A stretch of DNA of 64,000 nt from Hemerocallis citrina (taxonomy: Eukaryota; Streptophyta; Magnoliopsida; Asparagales; Asphodelaceae), in the NCBI GenBank assembly GCA_017893485.1, contig JACEHZ010000597.1:372001-436000 (forward strand), given 5' to 3'. The notes below the pieces were generated by a model. It worked only from the letters and a program-made list of their open reading frames with translations. It did no database searches and was not told the DNA's origin. Positions 32,260 to 44,740 of this stretch are shown here, one piece after another. The position numbers and the translations under genes were made by a program. The first letter of the stretch is position 1. Each line of letters begins with the position of its first letter.

Positions 32260-34790
32260 TATCTAATAATGTGGGTTTATAGATCAAAATTCCTTAGAGC
32301 AACTTGTTATTGCAGTCAGTGAAACAGTGTCTTCGGACTCCATTAATATGATGTATCGGTCAAGCTCAAACATATTCACATTTCATATGTACCAAAAAAT
32401 TTTTTTTTTTAGAGAAATAGAAAGAAGAAAGAAAAAAAAGCAAATACAAAATCTATTACAGGTTTACCACCATTTCTTCCCAAAGTACTATTTCACTTTT
32501 AATAAAATAAATTAATCCTTCATTATCCACTATATCGTCCTCTCTAATGCCTAATAAAAGTAAGATATTGGACTTAGTTTCTTCAACATAAGTCTAATAG
32601 GATAATCATTTATTTAAAAGTTTCTTCAACATAAGTCCAATAGCAAAAATTTTAACAAACTTTCTATAAAAAAAACAAGAATAATTATCCATTTAAAAGT
32701 TTTCCATGTTTTTAGCAATACAAAATTTATATATAACTTATTTGTATTTAGTAACAATAACAAGTATGTCGTAAATAGAATTTCAATGGTGTTTAACATT
32801 TTTAGAGAATTTTCTAAAAATAAAATTACACAATTATTTGAATGATTGATGATTATGAACACTAAAATCAATGAAATGAATACATTCTCTTATCATGCAA
32901 TTCTTTTTTTTACATAATTATAATTTTCCTGAAAAAAGGTAAATTCAGACACCCCTTTAGCAAGGGGGAAAAAACAGAGCGATTTTTACTGTTTCATGTT
33001 AGTAAGCTATAACCATATATCTCAGGACCCTTTAAGCCCCTTTGGGTGTCATTAGTCAATTTTTTTAATTTAATTGTTATTCATTTATCCTTTCTCAAGT
33101 GACTCATTATGGCCATGATTTGAGGAGTGATGGGAAAGATTTTTTAGCAAACAATACCTTGCATTTCAAAAAGAAGAGACTAAAGAGCATCTAGTGGGAA
33201 TCAAAGATGACTAGTTATCATGTCATACATACCTTGAGTTGTCATAGGTCCAGGTCTAGGGGTCATGTTCCGAAAATCCCACAGTGACAATCATAGCAAA
33301 AGATTTAATATAACTAATATAATCCTGTACAATATTGTACAGATATTTTAATATATATATATATTCTTTTAAAACATGTTAATTTGCATACTTTATGTTT
33401 GTAAAAGATATGTATAAATGTTATTCTTCAAATAAAAATGGTTACCGAAAGTTGAAATGTAATAAACAATTCTCCTAAATTTTCGATAGAATCTCACTTG
33501 TACATTTTTTTTTCTTATCTATATACATCATGTAATATTCTAAAATTTATAAATACCAAAAACATCAAGCATTTCAACATTCAACAAATTTATAAGTTGT
33601 TCAGATTATATAACTAAAACTAAATTATATATATTGCATAGATATTTACGGATATAGCTAAACTAAATTATCTAACTATACTATGGCTAATATAGATATA
33701 GAATTCTATATTCTTACTCAAATAATGAAAATATTTGACTAATTATGTTACAATTTTTTATCTGGGAAGTCTTACAAACAGAGTTGACTACAAAATGTCG
33801 ATGGTAAATATAAAAATTACTAATATCAACAGTTAAGTATACATGTTTCATTTTGCTGTGTGTAGCTTATCAAACAATAAGTGTTCTATTCGAATTTAAA
33901 GAATAACAACTGTATCATTGCCACCTGAAATTTTGAAGACCTTAATAGCAATCACGGCCACCACTCAATACCATGTTATCGCTCTGGTCTACTTAGTTTG
34001 CCAATCTCTTCACTTTGATCAACTCAACGAAACGCCAAACATCGTCCATTAGTCATCCACATCCAACACTAAAAACCCATCAAATCCAAGCACCCAAGCA
34101 ACCGCATCTCACTGAGGCATATTCCATCAAACACCTTCCAGTCTCTATGTCAGTCTCTCTCTCGACTCTCGTCAACTAATCCTCCATCCTCTAATTTTTT
34201 CACCAATCTCAAAGCAGCAGCACTCCACCATCTCAATCCCTAACCTTAACCTCCGCCCCACCCACCGTCTCTTCTCTCGCTACCACCGCCCCCTTTGCTG
34301 CCGCCCTCCTCCTCTCCTCCTTCACCTAACTCTCCTTTATCTCCTCCTCAAATTCCTTCACCCTCAAATCCCATAAAATTTGCCGACATTCCCTCTATCA
34401 TCCTGCCTCCGTCAAAGCCGCCGCCTCCTCTATCGTCATACTCCCTCCTTCTGCCACGTCATCTCGGCATCACCAGCTCCTCCCACCTATGGCGCTACCA
34501 CTGCCACTTCCTCCATCTCTAGTAACGCCCCTCCCAAATGTAGCCATGGCTCGACAACCCCCTTCCCTGCTCAAGTGAGATAGATTTATGAGAGTGACGG
34601 TGTGGTGTGGCATGCGTGTGGAGGCGGCGTGCGGCATGGGGGGAGGGGGTGTGAGAGAAATGGAGGATTTGAATTTTGAAAGTGGGAAGGAAAGCGTTAG
34701 TGGATGGCTTGAAGGGGTTTCAGATTTTATTTTGTTATATATTTTTTATTAAAACGTGCGCACTGCACGTCCAATTTAAATGGGAATTCC
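32260..34790. other. AT-rich spacer, then a pyrimidine-rich segment
   Basis: 32.3-33.9 kb is AT-rich with no gene signal. 34090-34560 is strongly C/T-rich (CCGCCGCCTCC-like) and resembles captured leader or coding-edge sequence; its frames are not conserved with anything I know. It ends near a Helitron-like hairpin (ACGTGCGCACTGCACGT, about 34749) without the CTAG tail. Confidence 0.4.
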
Positions 34791-36304
34791 TACTCTTTCT
34801 CTTCTTGCTCTATTACAAAATAGAGGAATGTGAGAGGGGGTAAACACTCTTTATGTAACTCTCTATTCCAGTTGTACGTATTTTATTACGTGAATTTTTA
34901 TACTTCAATCTTTAGATCAATTTTATTTTCTCTTTAGACTCTTTATCTAAAGCCAGAATATTTTTCTGATCAATTCTATAATTTTGTGATTTTTCAACCG
35001 GAGTTTACATACAAATATTAAATTCTGATTAATCCTAATCCTAATCCTAATTCTTAATCCAACAGCTAACCTAACTCTCCTACACCTTATTTTCTTCCTT
35101 CCTACGCTTCTTTTTCTCCCTCCCTACTTCTCCACTTCTGCATACGCCAATCTCTCCCTCCCATTTTTCTCCTACAGCATAACTCCTACTCCTGACTTCT
35201 CCTCCTTACTCTTATTTTCTAACCTAATCCCCACTAACCCCTCTCATTTTCCACACCTAACACTACACTACCTATATAATATACACATGCATACACACTT
35301 GCATGCACATGCATGCATGCTGTGTCTCTCCCTTTCTTTTTATATATATACACACACACATATCACACCTCACCCTCATCTCTACGTCTCATTTTTCACT
35401 TCTCCTTCTCTTTCTCTGCCTTCTTCACACCCGAGAGCTCAAGCAACACCCGAACTTCACTTTACCCTCCACCTTCGAGCAGACGATTCCATTTCTACGG
35501 CTCCATGAACCCCGAAAAACAATCCGATGCAGCGCCATCTCCTCGTTGTTGTTGTCGCTCATCACCGTCGCTCGCTCGCTGCCGTCTTGCCGCCATTCTT
35601 ACTGCCGTTGTGCCGCCGTCCGTTGCCGACGTTGCTTCTTCTTTTCGTCGTTAACACCACCACCGAAATCGTCACGTTATAAGGCAAGTATATTGTACAC
35701 TCTTTTTGTTCTCGTACAAGCATTTTCCTTGGACTCGTGGCAAGTAGTCTAGTTATTATCATGTTTTATTGTCAAATTCTGTTCTAGTCACTTGTCCCAT
35801 GCTATATCAACTCAAGAGTGAACCGTTAGCATATTTCGAATCGTGTTATCGAATATCGAATATTCAACATTACTATCTCTAAATTTCTTGACCTTGCACT
35901 AAACATTCGACTATGTTCCCGATACTGGATTGAAGATTTTCTACATGAAAATTGTAGCCCATCGAGTTCCGAATCCAGAACATCTTACTGTTTCTCAATC
36001 GGATGTATAGATTGTGAGATATCGCGATTTTAGTACTGGCATATCATAAATTTCTGAACCTGCACGGGATTACTAACCGGTTTCTTGTACTGAGAATTCG
36101 ACAATGTTCCCGACACTGGATCAAAAAACTTTCTACATGAAAATCGTAGCCCTTCGAGTCTAGATATCTGGAACATCCTACAATTTCTCAATCCGATATA
36201 TAGATTATGAGATATTGCAATTTTAGTATTGTGACTCTGAATTTTCAGAATGCGTGCGAAACATCGAAACCAGCGAAAGAATGAATTTGTACGCATAGCT
36301 ACTG

Positions 36305-36589
36305 TGTAATACCCCAGATCTTGAGCGAACAGTTGACTGGTGGTTTGAGCAGTCGACTGGTCAGCGCGAGATTTGAGAAAATTGAGAAGGATTTGAGAAA
36401 TATAGTCCCACATGGGAAGTATACAAAAACTAATTTGAGTATAAATACTATTAGCCAAGGATCAAGAGTCACTAATTCGGTTAACCACCTTTTGAGAGGC
36501 AGTCTGTGGTGGGCAGTTGTACTACATAGTATCTAATTTGTATTTCTAAAAATATTAAAAATTGTTTGAGTATTGGGCAGGGCGTTACA
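36305..36589 (+). repeat. TRIM LTR 1, type A (285 bp)
   Basis: TGTAATACCCCAGATC... to GGGCGTTACA. Type A has two CAGTYGACTGG motifs and AGTATAAATACTA as a TATA box near 36440. Confidence 0.9.
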
Positions 36590-36591
36590 AA

Positions 36592-36604
36592 TGGTATCAG
36601 AACC
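36592..36604 (+). promoter_or_regulatory. TRIM primer-binding site
   Basis: TGGTATCAGAACC two bases after LTR 1; the other forward copies read TGGTATCAGAGCC at 37131 and 37670. It is complementary to the 3' end of initiator tRNA-Met. Confidence 0.85.
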
Positions 36605-36819
36605 GACTTTCGACACCGAGTGTAGAAGAGGGCCTATGATCTAGTTCACGGCAGGGAGATGATTCTCCAGATAGGCAGGGTGCATTTGTATGTACCGGGT
36701 GTTTCTACACAACATTTCGTGGGATCAAGGACTATTCTACAACGGCTAGAAAGGCGGATCCTACACTAGATGTGTGTCCCGTACTCAGCGAGGATATTGA
36801 TTTCTAAAGATGGGGTGTA

Positions 36820-37128
36820 TGTAATATCCTAGGTTTTCAACGAACAGTCGACTAGTAGTATTAGCAGTCGACTGCTACTGAACAACGTGTACACTATGTA
36901 CACGGGATTTGAGGAAATTTGAGAGAAAGATTGAGAAATATAGTCCCACATGGGAAGTATACAAAAACTAATTTGAGTATAAATACTATTTGCCAATGAT
37001 CAAGAGTCACCAATCCGGTTAACCACCTTTTGAGAGGCAGCCTGTGGTGGGCAGTTGTACTACATAGTCTCTGATTTGTATTTCTAAAAATATTAAAAAT
37101 TGTCTGAGTATTGGGGCGGGGCATTACA
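36820..37128 (+). repeat. TRIM LTR 2, type B (309 bp)
   Basis: Type B has TAATATCCTAGGTTTTC after the end bases, an extra AACAACGTGTACACTATGTACACGG stretch (GTGTACA inverted motifs) and the same 3' half as type A. Confidence 0.9.
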
Positions 37129-37358
37129 AATGGTATCAGAGCCGACTTTCGACACCGAGTGTAGAAGAGGGCCTATGATCTAGTTCACGGCAGGGAGATG
37201 ATTCTCCGGATAGGCAGGGTGCATTTGTATGTACCGGGTGTTTCTACACAACATTTCGTGGGATCAAGGACTATTCTACAACGGCTAGAAAGGCGGATCC
37301 TACACTAGATGTGTGTCCCGTACTTAGCGAGGACGCTGATTTCTAAAGGTGGGGTGTA

Positions 37359-37667
37359 TGTAATACCCTAGGTTTTCAACGAACAGTCGACTGGTAGTAT
37401 TAGCAGTCGACTGCTACTGAACAACGTGTACACTATGTACACGGGATTTTAGGGAATTTGAGAGAAAGATTGAGAAATATAGTCCCACATGGGAAGTATA
37501 CAAAAACTAATTTGAGTATAAATACTATTTGCCAATGATCAAGAGTCACCAATTCGGTTAACCACCTTTTGAGAGGCAGCCTGTGGTGGGTAGTTGTACT
37601 ACATAGTATCAAATTTGTATTTCTAAAAATATTAAAAATTGTCTGAGTATTGGGGCGGGGCGTTACA
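37359..37667 (+). repeat. TRIM LTR 3, type B (309 bp)
   Basis: Nearly identical to LTR 2; preceded by the polypurine tract AAAGGTGGGGTGTA. Confidence 0.9.
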
Positions 37668-37894
37668 AATGGTATCAGAGCCGACTTTCGACACCGAGTG
37701 TAGAAGAGGGCCTATGATCTAGTTTACGGCAGGGAGATGATTCTCCGGATAGGCAGGGTGCATTTATATGTACCGGGTGTTTCTACACATTTCGTGGGAT
37801 CAAGGACTATTCTACAACGGCTAGAAAGGCGGATCCTACACTAGATGTGTGTCCCGTACTCAGCGAGGACGCTGATTTCTAAAGGTGGGGTGTA

Positions 37895-38178
37895 TGTAAT
37901 ACCCCAGATCTTGAGCGAACAGTCGACTGGTGGTTTGAGCAGTCGACTGGTCTGCGCGGGATTTGAGAATTTGAGAAGGATTTGAGAAATTTAGTCCCAC
38001 ATGGGAAGTATACAAAAACTAATTTGAGTATAAATACTATTTGCCTATGATCAAGAGTCACCTAATTGGTTAACCACCTTTTGAGAGGCAGCCTGTGGTG
38101 GGCAGTTGTACTACATAGTATCTAATTTGTCTTCTAAAAATATTAAAAATTGTCTGAGTATTGGGGCGGGGCATTACA
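37895..38178 (+). repeat. TRIM LTR 4, type A (284 bp)
   Basis: Type A. After its end (GGGGCATTACA) only three bases of a forward internal domain (AAT) are left before the inverted polypurine tract TACACCCCACCTTT begins at 38182. Confidence 0.9.
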
Positions 38179-38410
38179 AATTACACCCCACCTTTAGAAA
38201 TCTGCGTCCTCACTGAGTACGGGACACACATCTAGTGTATGATCCACCTTTCTAGCCGTTGTAGATAGTCCTTGATCCCACGAAATGTTGTGTAAAAAAA
38301 CTCGGTACATACAAATGCACCCTGCCTATTCGAAGAATCATCTCCCTGCCGTGAACTAGATCATAGGCCCTCTTCTACACTCGGTGTCGAAAGTCGGCTC
38401 TGATACCATT

Positions 38411-38719
38411 TGTAACGCCCTGCCCCAATACTCAGACAATTTTTAATATTTTTAGAAATACAAATCAGAGACTATGTAGTACAACTGCCCACCATAGGCT
38501 GCCTCTCAAAAGGTGGTTAACCAGATTGGTGACTCTTGATCATTGGCAAATAGTATTTATACTCAAATTAGTTTTTGTATACTTCCCATGTGGGACTATA
38601 TTTCTCAATCTTTCTCTCAAATTTCCTCAAATCCCGTGTACATAGTGTACACGTTGTTCAGTAGCAGTCGACTGCTAATACTACCAGTCGACTGTTCGTT
38701 GAAAACCTAGGGTATTACA
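38411..38719 (-). repeat. TRIM LTR 5, type B, inverted (309 bp)
   Basis: Inverted type B LTR, with its primer-binding site immediately to the left (GGCTCTGATACCA, about 38396-38408). Confidence 0.9.
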
Positions 38720-38951
38720 TACACCCCACCTTTAGAAATCAGCATCCTCGCTGAGCACACGGGACACACATCTAGTGTAGGATCCGCCTTTCTAGCCGTT
38801 GTAGAATAGTCCTTGATCCCACGAAATGTTGTGTAGAAACACCCGGTACATACAAATGCACCATGCCTATCTGGAGAATCATCTCCCTGCCGTGAACTAG
38901 ATCATAGGCCCTCTTCTACACTCGGTGTCAAAAGTCGGTTCTGATACCATT

Positions 38952-39235
38952 TGTAACGCCCTGCCCAATACTCAGACATTTTTAATATTTTTAGAAATAC
39001 AAATTAGATACTATGTAGTACACCTGCCCACCACAGGCTGCCTCTCAAAAGGTGGTTAACCGAATTGGTGACTCTTGATCCTTGGCTAATAGTATTTATA
39101 CTCAAATTAGTTTTTGTATACTTCCCATGTGGGACTATATTTCTCAAATCCTTCTCAATTTTCTCAAATCTCGCGCCGACTTGTCGACTGCTCAAACCAC
39201 CAGTCGACTGTTCGCTCAAGATCTGGGGTATTACA
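38952..39235 (-). repeat. TRIM LTR 6, type A, inverted (284 bp)
   Basis: Inverted type A LTR. Its 5' end (GGGGTATTACA on the plus strand) forms the right border of the composite, directly next to the TACTG duplication. Confidence 0.9.
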
Positions 39236-39749
39236 TACTGTCTCCAGAATGTATCGTGTGAATATGCGTTGAAATCGGAAGAGTCTACTATCTAGAATCT
39301 CTGACGAAATCGGATTTGCTTTTCTATAACAATGGAAAAGTGAGTTTGAATGCAGATATGTCAAGTTCTCTAAAAATTTATCTCTACGTTTTGCATATAA
39401 ACTCGTTACTTTTCATATTTAATGAACTGAGTGTATTATTGTTCTTGTAATAATAACTTGCATAGATATAATAGGTTGATAGCATGCATTTTATACCACT
39501 TGATAATTTATAATAACTACTCTCAATACATGTACTCTTTTTACGTCTCATATCCATGATTACTGCCCTTGATATTTTACTTGATTAAACTGTCTTGATT
39601 ACACCATTCCACTAGTTGTACCAATTGCATGTTCATAATCAATTATAAAAGAATAACAAGTCGGGGTTATAAGGGTACGACTTAATAGTGGATAATATAG
39701 GGGAGTATACTCGGAAGGGGGCTCGTGTTTCCCGAAATAGTGATTCTTG

Positions 39750-40105
39750 ATTCTTAATTCTTGATTACACAATTCTTGATTACATAATTCTCGATTATAT
39801 GATTCATGATTACATGTCTTGATACTATCACTGGAATACCCGAGTACATAATCCTATAGAATTCACTACTTAAGTCTAAACGTCACATGATTGATATGCA
39901 CCGAACTTGTGGTATGGGACATAGGATTGCGTGCATTAGATAAGTTAATAAAATAGATAAACTTGAGATTTTCACTAAGCATGATTCTTGATTACATGAC
40001 TCTTGATTCTTGATTACATAATTCTTGATTACATGATTCTTGATTACATGACTCTTAATTACATAACTCTCGATCCTTGATTACATGATTAGCGATTAAC
40101 TGAGC
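39750..40105. repeat. Degenerate GATTCTTGATTACAT repeats
   Basis: The 15-bp phrase GATTCTTGATTACAT and close variants occur about a dozen times in two clusters (39750-39830 and 39980-40100) inside the Gypsy-type LTR. Confidence 0.8.
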
Positions 40106-40697
40106 CTAGGTTACCAATTGCTTATACCTTGAAGTCTTGAATACACTAGTTATAGTTATTACTTACATGATCATATTGTCCCAATTCTTTGCTTCCTTCC
40201 ATATTGTATTTGCACTGCTACTTCTTGTTTCTTCCATATTATATCTTGTTATATTACCCATTTTACTGCTTGTTGCTACTTGCTGCCCGAAACTTGCTTT
40301 AACTGGCACCTTTTCTATTTTTCTTTGAGTTGATAATTATACAGGTACTGATAGACCCACAGAACAGACTTTCTAGACGATCGTTGCTGCTTTCTTACTA
40401 CTTCATGTTGTTTTTCTTTCAGTCACTATCTTATCTAGTTGTTATAGCGAACTGCTTATTGTATTGTTTTAATTATGGAACCTTGTATTCCCGGGCAACC
40501 TGACCCGATGTTGATGTATTATCTGGATGATGGTTATTTTATTTTCAGCTCATATGATCATTATATTTGCCTGTATAAATGTGTTATAAATATCTTGTTA
40601 AGCTTATAATTGTACAGCTTATGGATGATGTATATCATTCGCTGGGCCTCAATTGCGTGCCTGTATTTCCGTATAGTGGGAAGCGGGACGTGACACT

Positions 40698-42117
40698 ATC
40701 TCTTGTTAGTATAATATAAATATATATATATAATATTGAAGAAGGTAATTAAGTAGCACTCACTTTCAAGGTTTTAAGTTAACAACTTTAATAAGCATAG
40801 CTTCTCAAATACTACTCCACGTATCAACTCGCTCTTCTTTCTTACCATATCATTATTTCGTTTCTTTTCCCTACTTCCTACCTTGAGACCTTGCTAAAGA
40901 TGGTGTTGGTGTCTGGTGATGATAAATGATGCAGCTATTAATTGCCGGTTCAATTCACCTTGCTTCTGCACAAATAACAAGTGAAATTGTTCCACCGGTC
41001 ATAATCAATAATAAAGTAATGCTAAATGTACTCAATACTTTCATACTCACATTGTATTAAAAAAGAGCAAAAGCGGCGCCCACAACAATAATTACAATAA
41101 GATCTCATATGAGCTCACATTCTTGTGTTAGAACAAAAAGTATTACTCTTAACAAGCGATATACGTCAAACCTTAACTATTTGAAAGAAATTAATGATCA
41201 GTAAATGAACTGCCAGTTCTGCGTGTTTATTTGTAGTATATGAGATCGACTACTCGTCTTTCTTTTGTAAGCTTTTTGTGAGTACATATACGAGATTAGT
41301 AGTCTTTAAGCTTTATGAAGACCGTGTTGTTGCGAACATGCAATTTCCACTTCTGAGGTGAAAACTATGTAGTTTTTAACCTTAGTTCTGATTTAACTGC
41401 TTTGTATACGACTATAGTCGGAGATAACTATGGCCCTTTCCTTTTTCATGTATCATCAAAATTGTTTGAGCGGGGAAATTCCTTTAGTTTTTCATGTATC
41501 ATCAAAATTGTTTGACAATGGTCCTTTCCTTTTCATGTGTAGTCGGAGATAACTATGGTCCTTTCCTTTTTCATGTATCGTCAAATTTGTTTGAGGGGAA
41601 AAAGTGAACATGGTAAATAGAAAATAGTACAACATCAGCATTACTAAGCTATCTTATGCATTCTTTGAAAACCAGGGAACCTTGATTAACAAAAATCTAC
41701 AAAGCATTTCCCATCACTTTGTGCCAACAACTCTCATGCGGAACCTGACTTCAAACTCTGGCACACTAACCAATAGTATAGGCTAATACGGTATTATTAA
41801 CAAAAAAACATTTTAAGGGTGGGAAGGATAGGACAAACTGACGCGGCGGAGGTTGATTGGATTGGTAAGGAGATGGAGAAGTGGAAATGAAACTTTCAAA
41901 CGGAGACCCTGACTTCAGTACAACATTTTCCACAACAATAAATGCTTCCCTTCAATCAAATTACATTCATAATCCCTACAGGCAACTAACATCCCAATTC
42001 CCAAACTAGCATCATAAATAAACTACAATTAGTCAAACAATGACTAATTAAACAATGACTAATTGGGTAACTACAATTAGTCAAACATCATATACTTGAG
42101 TCTTCTTATTTAAGAAG
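40698..42117. other. Spacer upstream of the receptor-kinase cluster
   Basis: No gene is seen. A local duplication lies at 41410-41590 (repeats of TCGGAGATAACTATGG and TTTTCATGTATCRTCAAA). Confidence 0.5.
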
Positions 42118-42324
42118 TATTGCTCCCCATTATCTTTTCAGTTGGACCAGAAACAGTGGTGGATTGCAAAATTCTGTCTTCATGAATTGTTCAACGCCAA
42201 AGACCTTGACTACTGACTGCATCATCTGTAACCATCATAACTCAGGGAATGAATTCTTCCACCAAGACCATGACTCCAGTATTAGTCAACCATCCTCCCA
42301 AAAGCAAAGCTTAATAGTGAAGAC
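42118..42324 (+). promoter_or_regulatory. Distal upstream region of receptor-kinase copy A
   Basis: Homologous to 52428-52637 upstream of copy B (TGCTCCCCATTATCTTTTCA, ACTGACTGCATCATCTGT). In copy A it is cut off from the proximal part (48703-48943) by the LINE insertion. It may hold upstream control sites or a former neighbour; no gene is recognised. Confidence 0.5.
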
Positions 42325-42483
42325 TTTCGGTCTACAGAGGGTTAGAGAAGAAGATGACGGCAGACGTTCGGTCTACAGAGGGTTCCCAAGAAGTGAGAAG
42401 ATAGAGACACCGAGAGTTAGAGGAGATGTGAAGGTGAAGGAGACTCGGGTACACGGTACACCGTAGAGGTCCACCGAGACTAG

Positions 42484-44740
42484 ATGAGAGGCGACATCAT
42501 TCTCCAGAGGGGTCGGAGAGTGATACACCGACCTCAAGGTGGACGCAGGGAGTCCTATCTAGAAGTTACCAAGAGAGGAAGGGAGGAGACAGGTCGTGAG
42601 GGGCTACGCAGGAGGGACAGCTCGCCGGAGCAAGAGGGAGTGAAGAGGAAGGAGAGTGATGAAGAGGAGTGGATTTTAGTTAAGCACAAGAAAGCTGTCA
42701 AAGCTGAGAAGAAAGCAGCAAATGTAAACTCATCTTCGTCCTCGGCGACGGCGACGGCAAAGAAGATGCCGCAGTGCCATAAATGTGCGGAGAGGGGTCA
42801 CACGATCAATGAGTGCGTAAAGGACTGGTTTTGTTATGCCTTAGAAAATATGGGCACATTTCGATGGTGTGCCCTAAGCTTAACAAGGCAGGAAGTGGAG
42901 CTAGCTCCGGGCAGTCTCTCAAGCAAGACAGGAGCGGCGAGTGCAAGCTATATCAGAGGAGAGAAAGGACGATGGAAGGAAAACGATAAAGGCTGTCATC
43001 GTGCCGACTCCAATTATGGCAGATTTCGACGCCGTCCTCAACTATGTCTTATGCTTAAGGTACATTTGGGTAACCCATCCATAGAGGAATTGAACGAGAA
43101 GATCGTGGAGAGCATTAGGCCGACGTCGGTGTGGCGATGGGAGCTGCAGAAAGTCAAGCAAGATATATGGATGGTTTACTGTGGGTCCGAAGAGAGGTTG
43201 AAAGAGCTTTTGATGATGGGGAGTCTTGAAGGCGATGGATACTATGTCTCGATGAGTAGGTGGACGAGAAAATTTGGGGCTCTCAAACCTGAGTCGATGC
43301 CGGCAGTATGGATACGTTTGTTTAATATGCCTTTCCAGTGTTGGGTTAGATCGGCGTTTCAGAACGTCGTTGGGAGCTTTGGGTTTTTGCTCGACATCGA
43401 CAACAACACAAATCTGCAAAGCAGAAGGGAATATGCGAGAGTTCCAGGGGTTCGGGACACGAGCCTAATCCCTTCAGTGATTATCGCAGAATTCGAGGAG
43501 CGCCATGAAATAAAGGTTATTGTCGAGAGAAAAAAAAGAGTATCATTTAGGGGGTCACCGGAATACTCAGCATGCTCGGTGGGGAGAAGCAACAAGGCGC
43601 TGGAGGTGGAAGATGATCTAACAGTGTTGGAGGCTAGAAGAACATTGGCAGATCAACCGTTGAAATCAAACAGGGGAAAGGATGTGATCTGTGCACAGGC
43701 ATTGGATCAGCAAGTCAAGGATCATGACCACGTGACTTTGGGGAAAGGCAAACAGCACTCAAGGTGTATAGGGGGAACAGCGGATCTAACGGAAGGTATG
43801 GGTGACAGTTGTAAAGGGGGAGAGTTGACGAGAGCTGTTGGGTTACTAGGAGGCGATTGGCTGATAAGGGACAGGTTGGAAAAGAGTGATGGAGACAAGA
43901 CATTAGGTATGGGAGACAGAGGGCTGGAGCAGAGGGCGGGTCAGATGATGTTGACTGGTCACGGTACGAGGATAGAGGGGAGGGTGGGTGCGGGGTCCCA
44001 ATGAATCCGAAGCAAAGGTGATCACTCTTACGAAAAGTCAATTTCAAGAAGCACTTCAAACGGCATTGAGGGCTGCAACAAATTCCTTAACGGCTACTGG
44101 ACCAGGCCCATGGAGTGGAGGCCCACCTAGAGATGACGGCTATGCCGGTGCAACATTAGACAATTCTATGCGGTATCCCGAACAGCTGCCAATCAAAGAC
44201 GATTTACAAGGTGTTTTAGACGAGGATGAAGAGACGCTCAAGGAGATAGAGGAGGGACTACTGGAGGAGGAGAAGAGTGGGGAGAGGGAAGCGGGAGAGT
44301 GCAGTGAGGTCGAGAAGCAATTAGAGGAAATAGGAGAGGATGAAATTATTGGGGCACTTGCCCGCATAGGAGATGGAAACAATGATTACGATAGCGAACA
44401 CGAAAGATGGGCACAGCAAGTGAGAGATCTAGCGCCAGGGTCAGAGGCGGGAGTTCAGCCAGGAGGGGGTGGAGTTGAGGAGGCTAAGAGGAAGAGCAAA
44501 AGACAAATTGACAGGTGGGGATCGAATGGACCTAGTGAGGAGGACCTCATCCGATCGGTGGCCAAAGCAAAGGAACCAGCGTCGTCCTGTGGAGGTTCGT
44601 TCTCAATTTTAAGTTGTATCTCAGATAATATGCTTCTTTACTATGCTAGCATGTTAGGGGTGGATATGGGACTTACCGCTACGGAACAGTTAGACAAGGT
44701 TCATACGATTAGAGTCGAGGCATATAGGCAATGCCTATAA
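42484..44740 (+). pseudogene. LINE ORF1 (zinc knuckle, DUF4283-like)
   Basis: A gag-like RNA-binding protein of a plant LINE. A basic N-terminus is followed by a CCHC knuckle (CHKCAERGHTINEC, around 42775) and a DUF4283-like domain (SVWRWELQKVKQDIWMVYCG, then AVWIRLFNMPFQCW). The frame from 42484 stops at 44004; the rest (SQFQEALQTALRAATN to the acidic tail) continues one frame over from 43988 to 44740, so there is one frameshift near 44000. The knuckle-before-DUF order differs from the more usual DUF4283-then-knuckle order in plant LINEs. ORF1 overlaps the ORF2 start by about 10 bp. Confidence 0.8.

Larger units (their letters stand above)
36305..39235. mobile_element. TRIM composite: six LTRs, inverted right part, one TSD
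   Basis: Four LTRs in forward orientation (36305-36589, 36820-37128, 37359-37667, 37895-38178) alternate with 227-230-bp internal domains. These are followed by an inverted internal domain (38182-38410), an inverted LTR (38411-38719), another internal domain (38720-38951) and a final inverted LTR (38952-39235). Each forward internal domain begins with a primer-binding site TGGTATCAGAGCC (initiator tRNA-Met type) and ends with a polypurine tract AAAGGTGGGG. The whole is flanked by one perfect duplication TACTG (36300-36304, 39236-39240). No protein is encoded. Length and layout are those of TRIM elements; the LTR has no 5S rRNA-like part, so it is not Cassandra. Confidence 0.9.
35320..40697 (+). 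mobile_element. Large Gypsy-type LTR, split by the TRIM composite
   Basis: The right end is recognisable as a plant Gypsy LTR 3' terminus: a long non-coding stretch ending GGGAAGCGGGACGTGACA at about 40697. A TATA region (35340-35350), CT-rich leader and a short frame starting MNPEKQSDAAPSPRCC (35505) lie on the left. The segment CTACATGAAAATTGTAGCCC occurs twice in a diverged tandem repeat of about 200 bp (35895-36035, 36090-36235). The left boundary is not resolved; it may lie as far out as about 34.8 kb. Removing the TRIM composite (36305-39240) restores a continuous sequence. Confidence 0.5.

Noticed and set aside
35287..35762. Several overlapping 70-150-residue frames
   Set aside because: They sit in a CT-rich leader of the Gypsy-type LTR; none shows a domain, and the frames overlap on both strands.
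36305..36589. Cassandra-type TRIM
   Set aside because: The LTR has no 5S rRNA-like sequence with the expected internal promoter, so it is a different TRIM.
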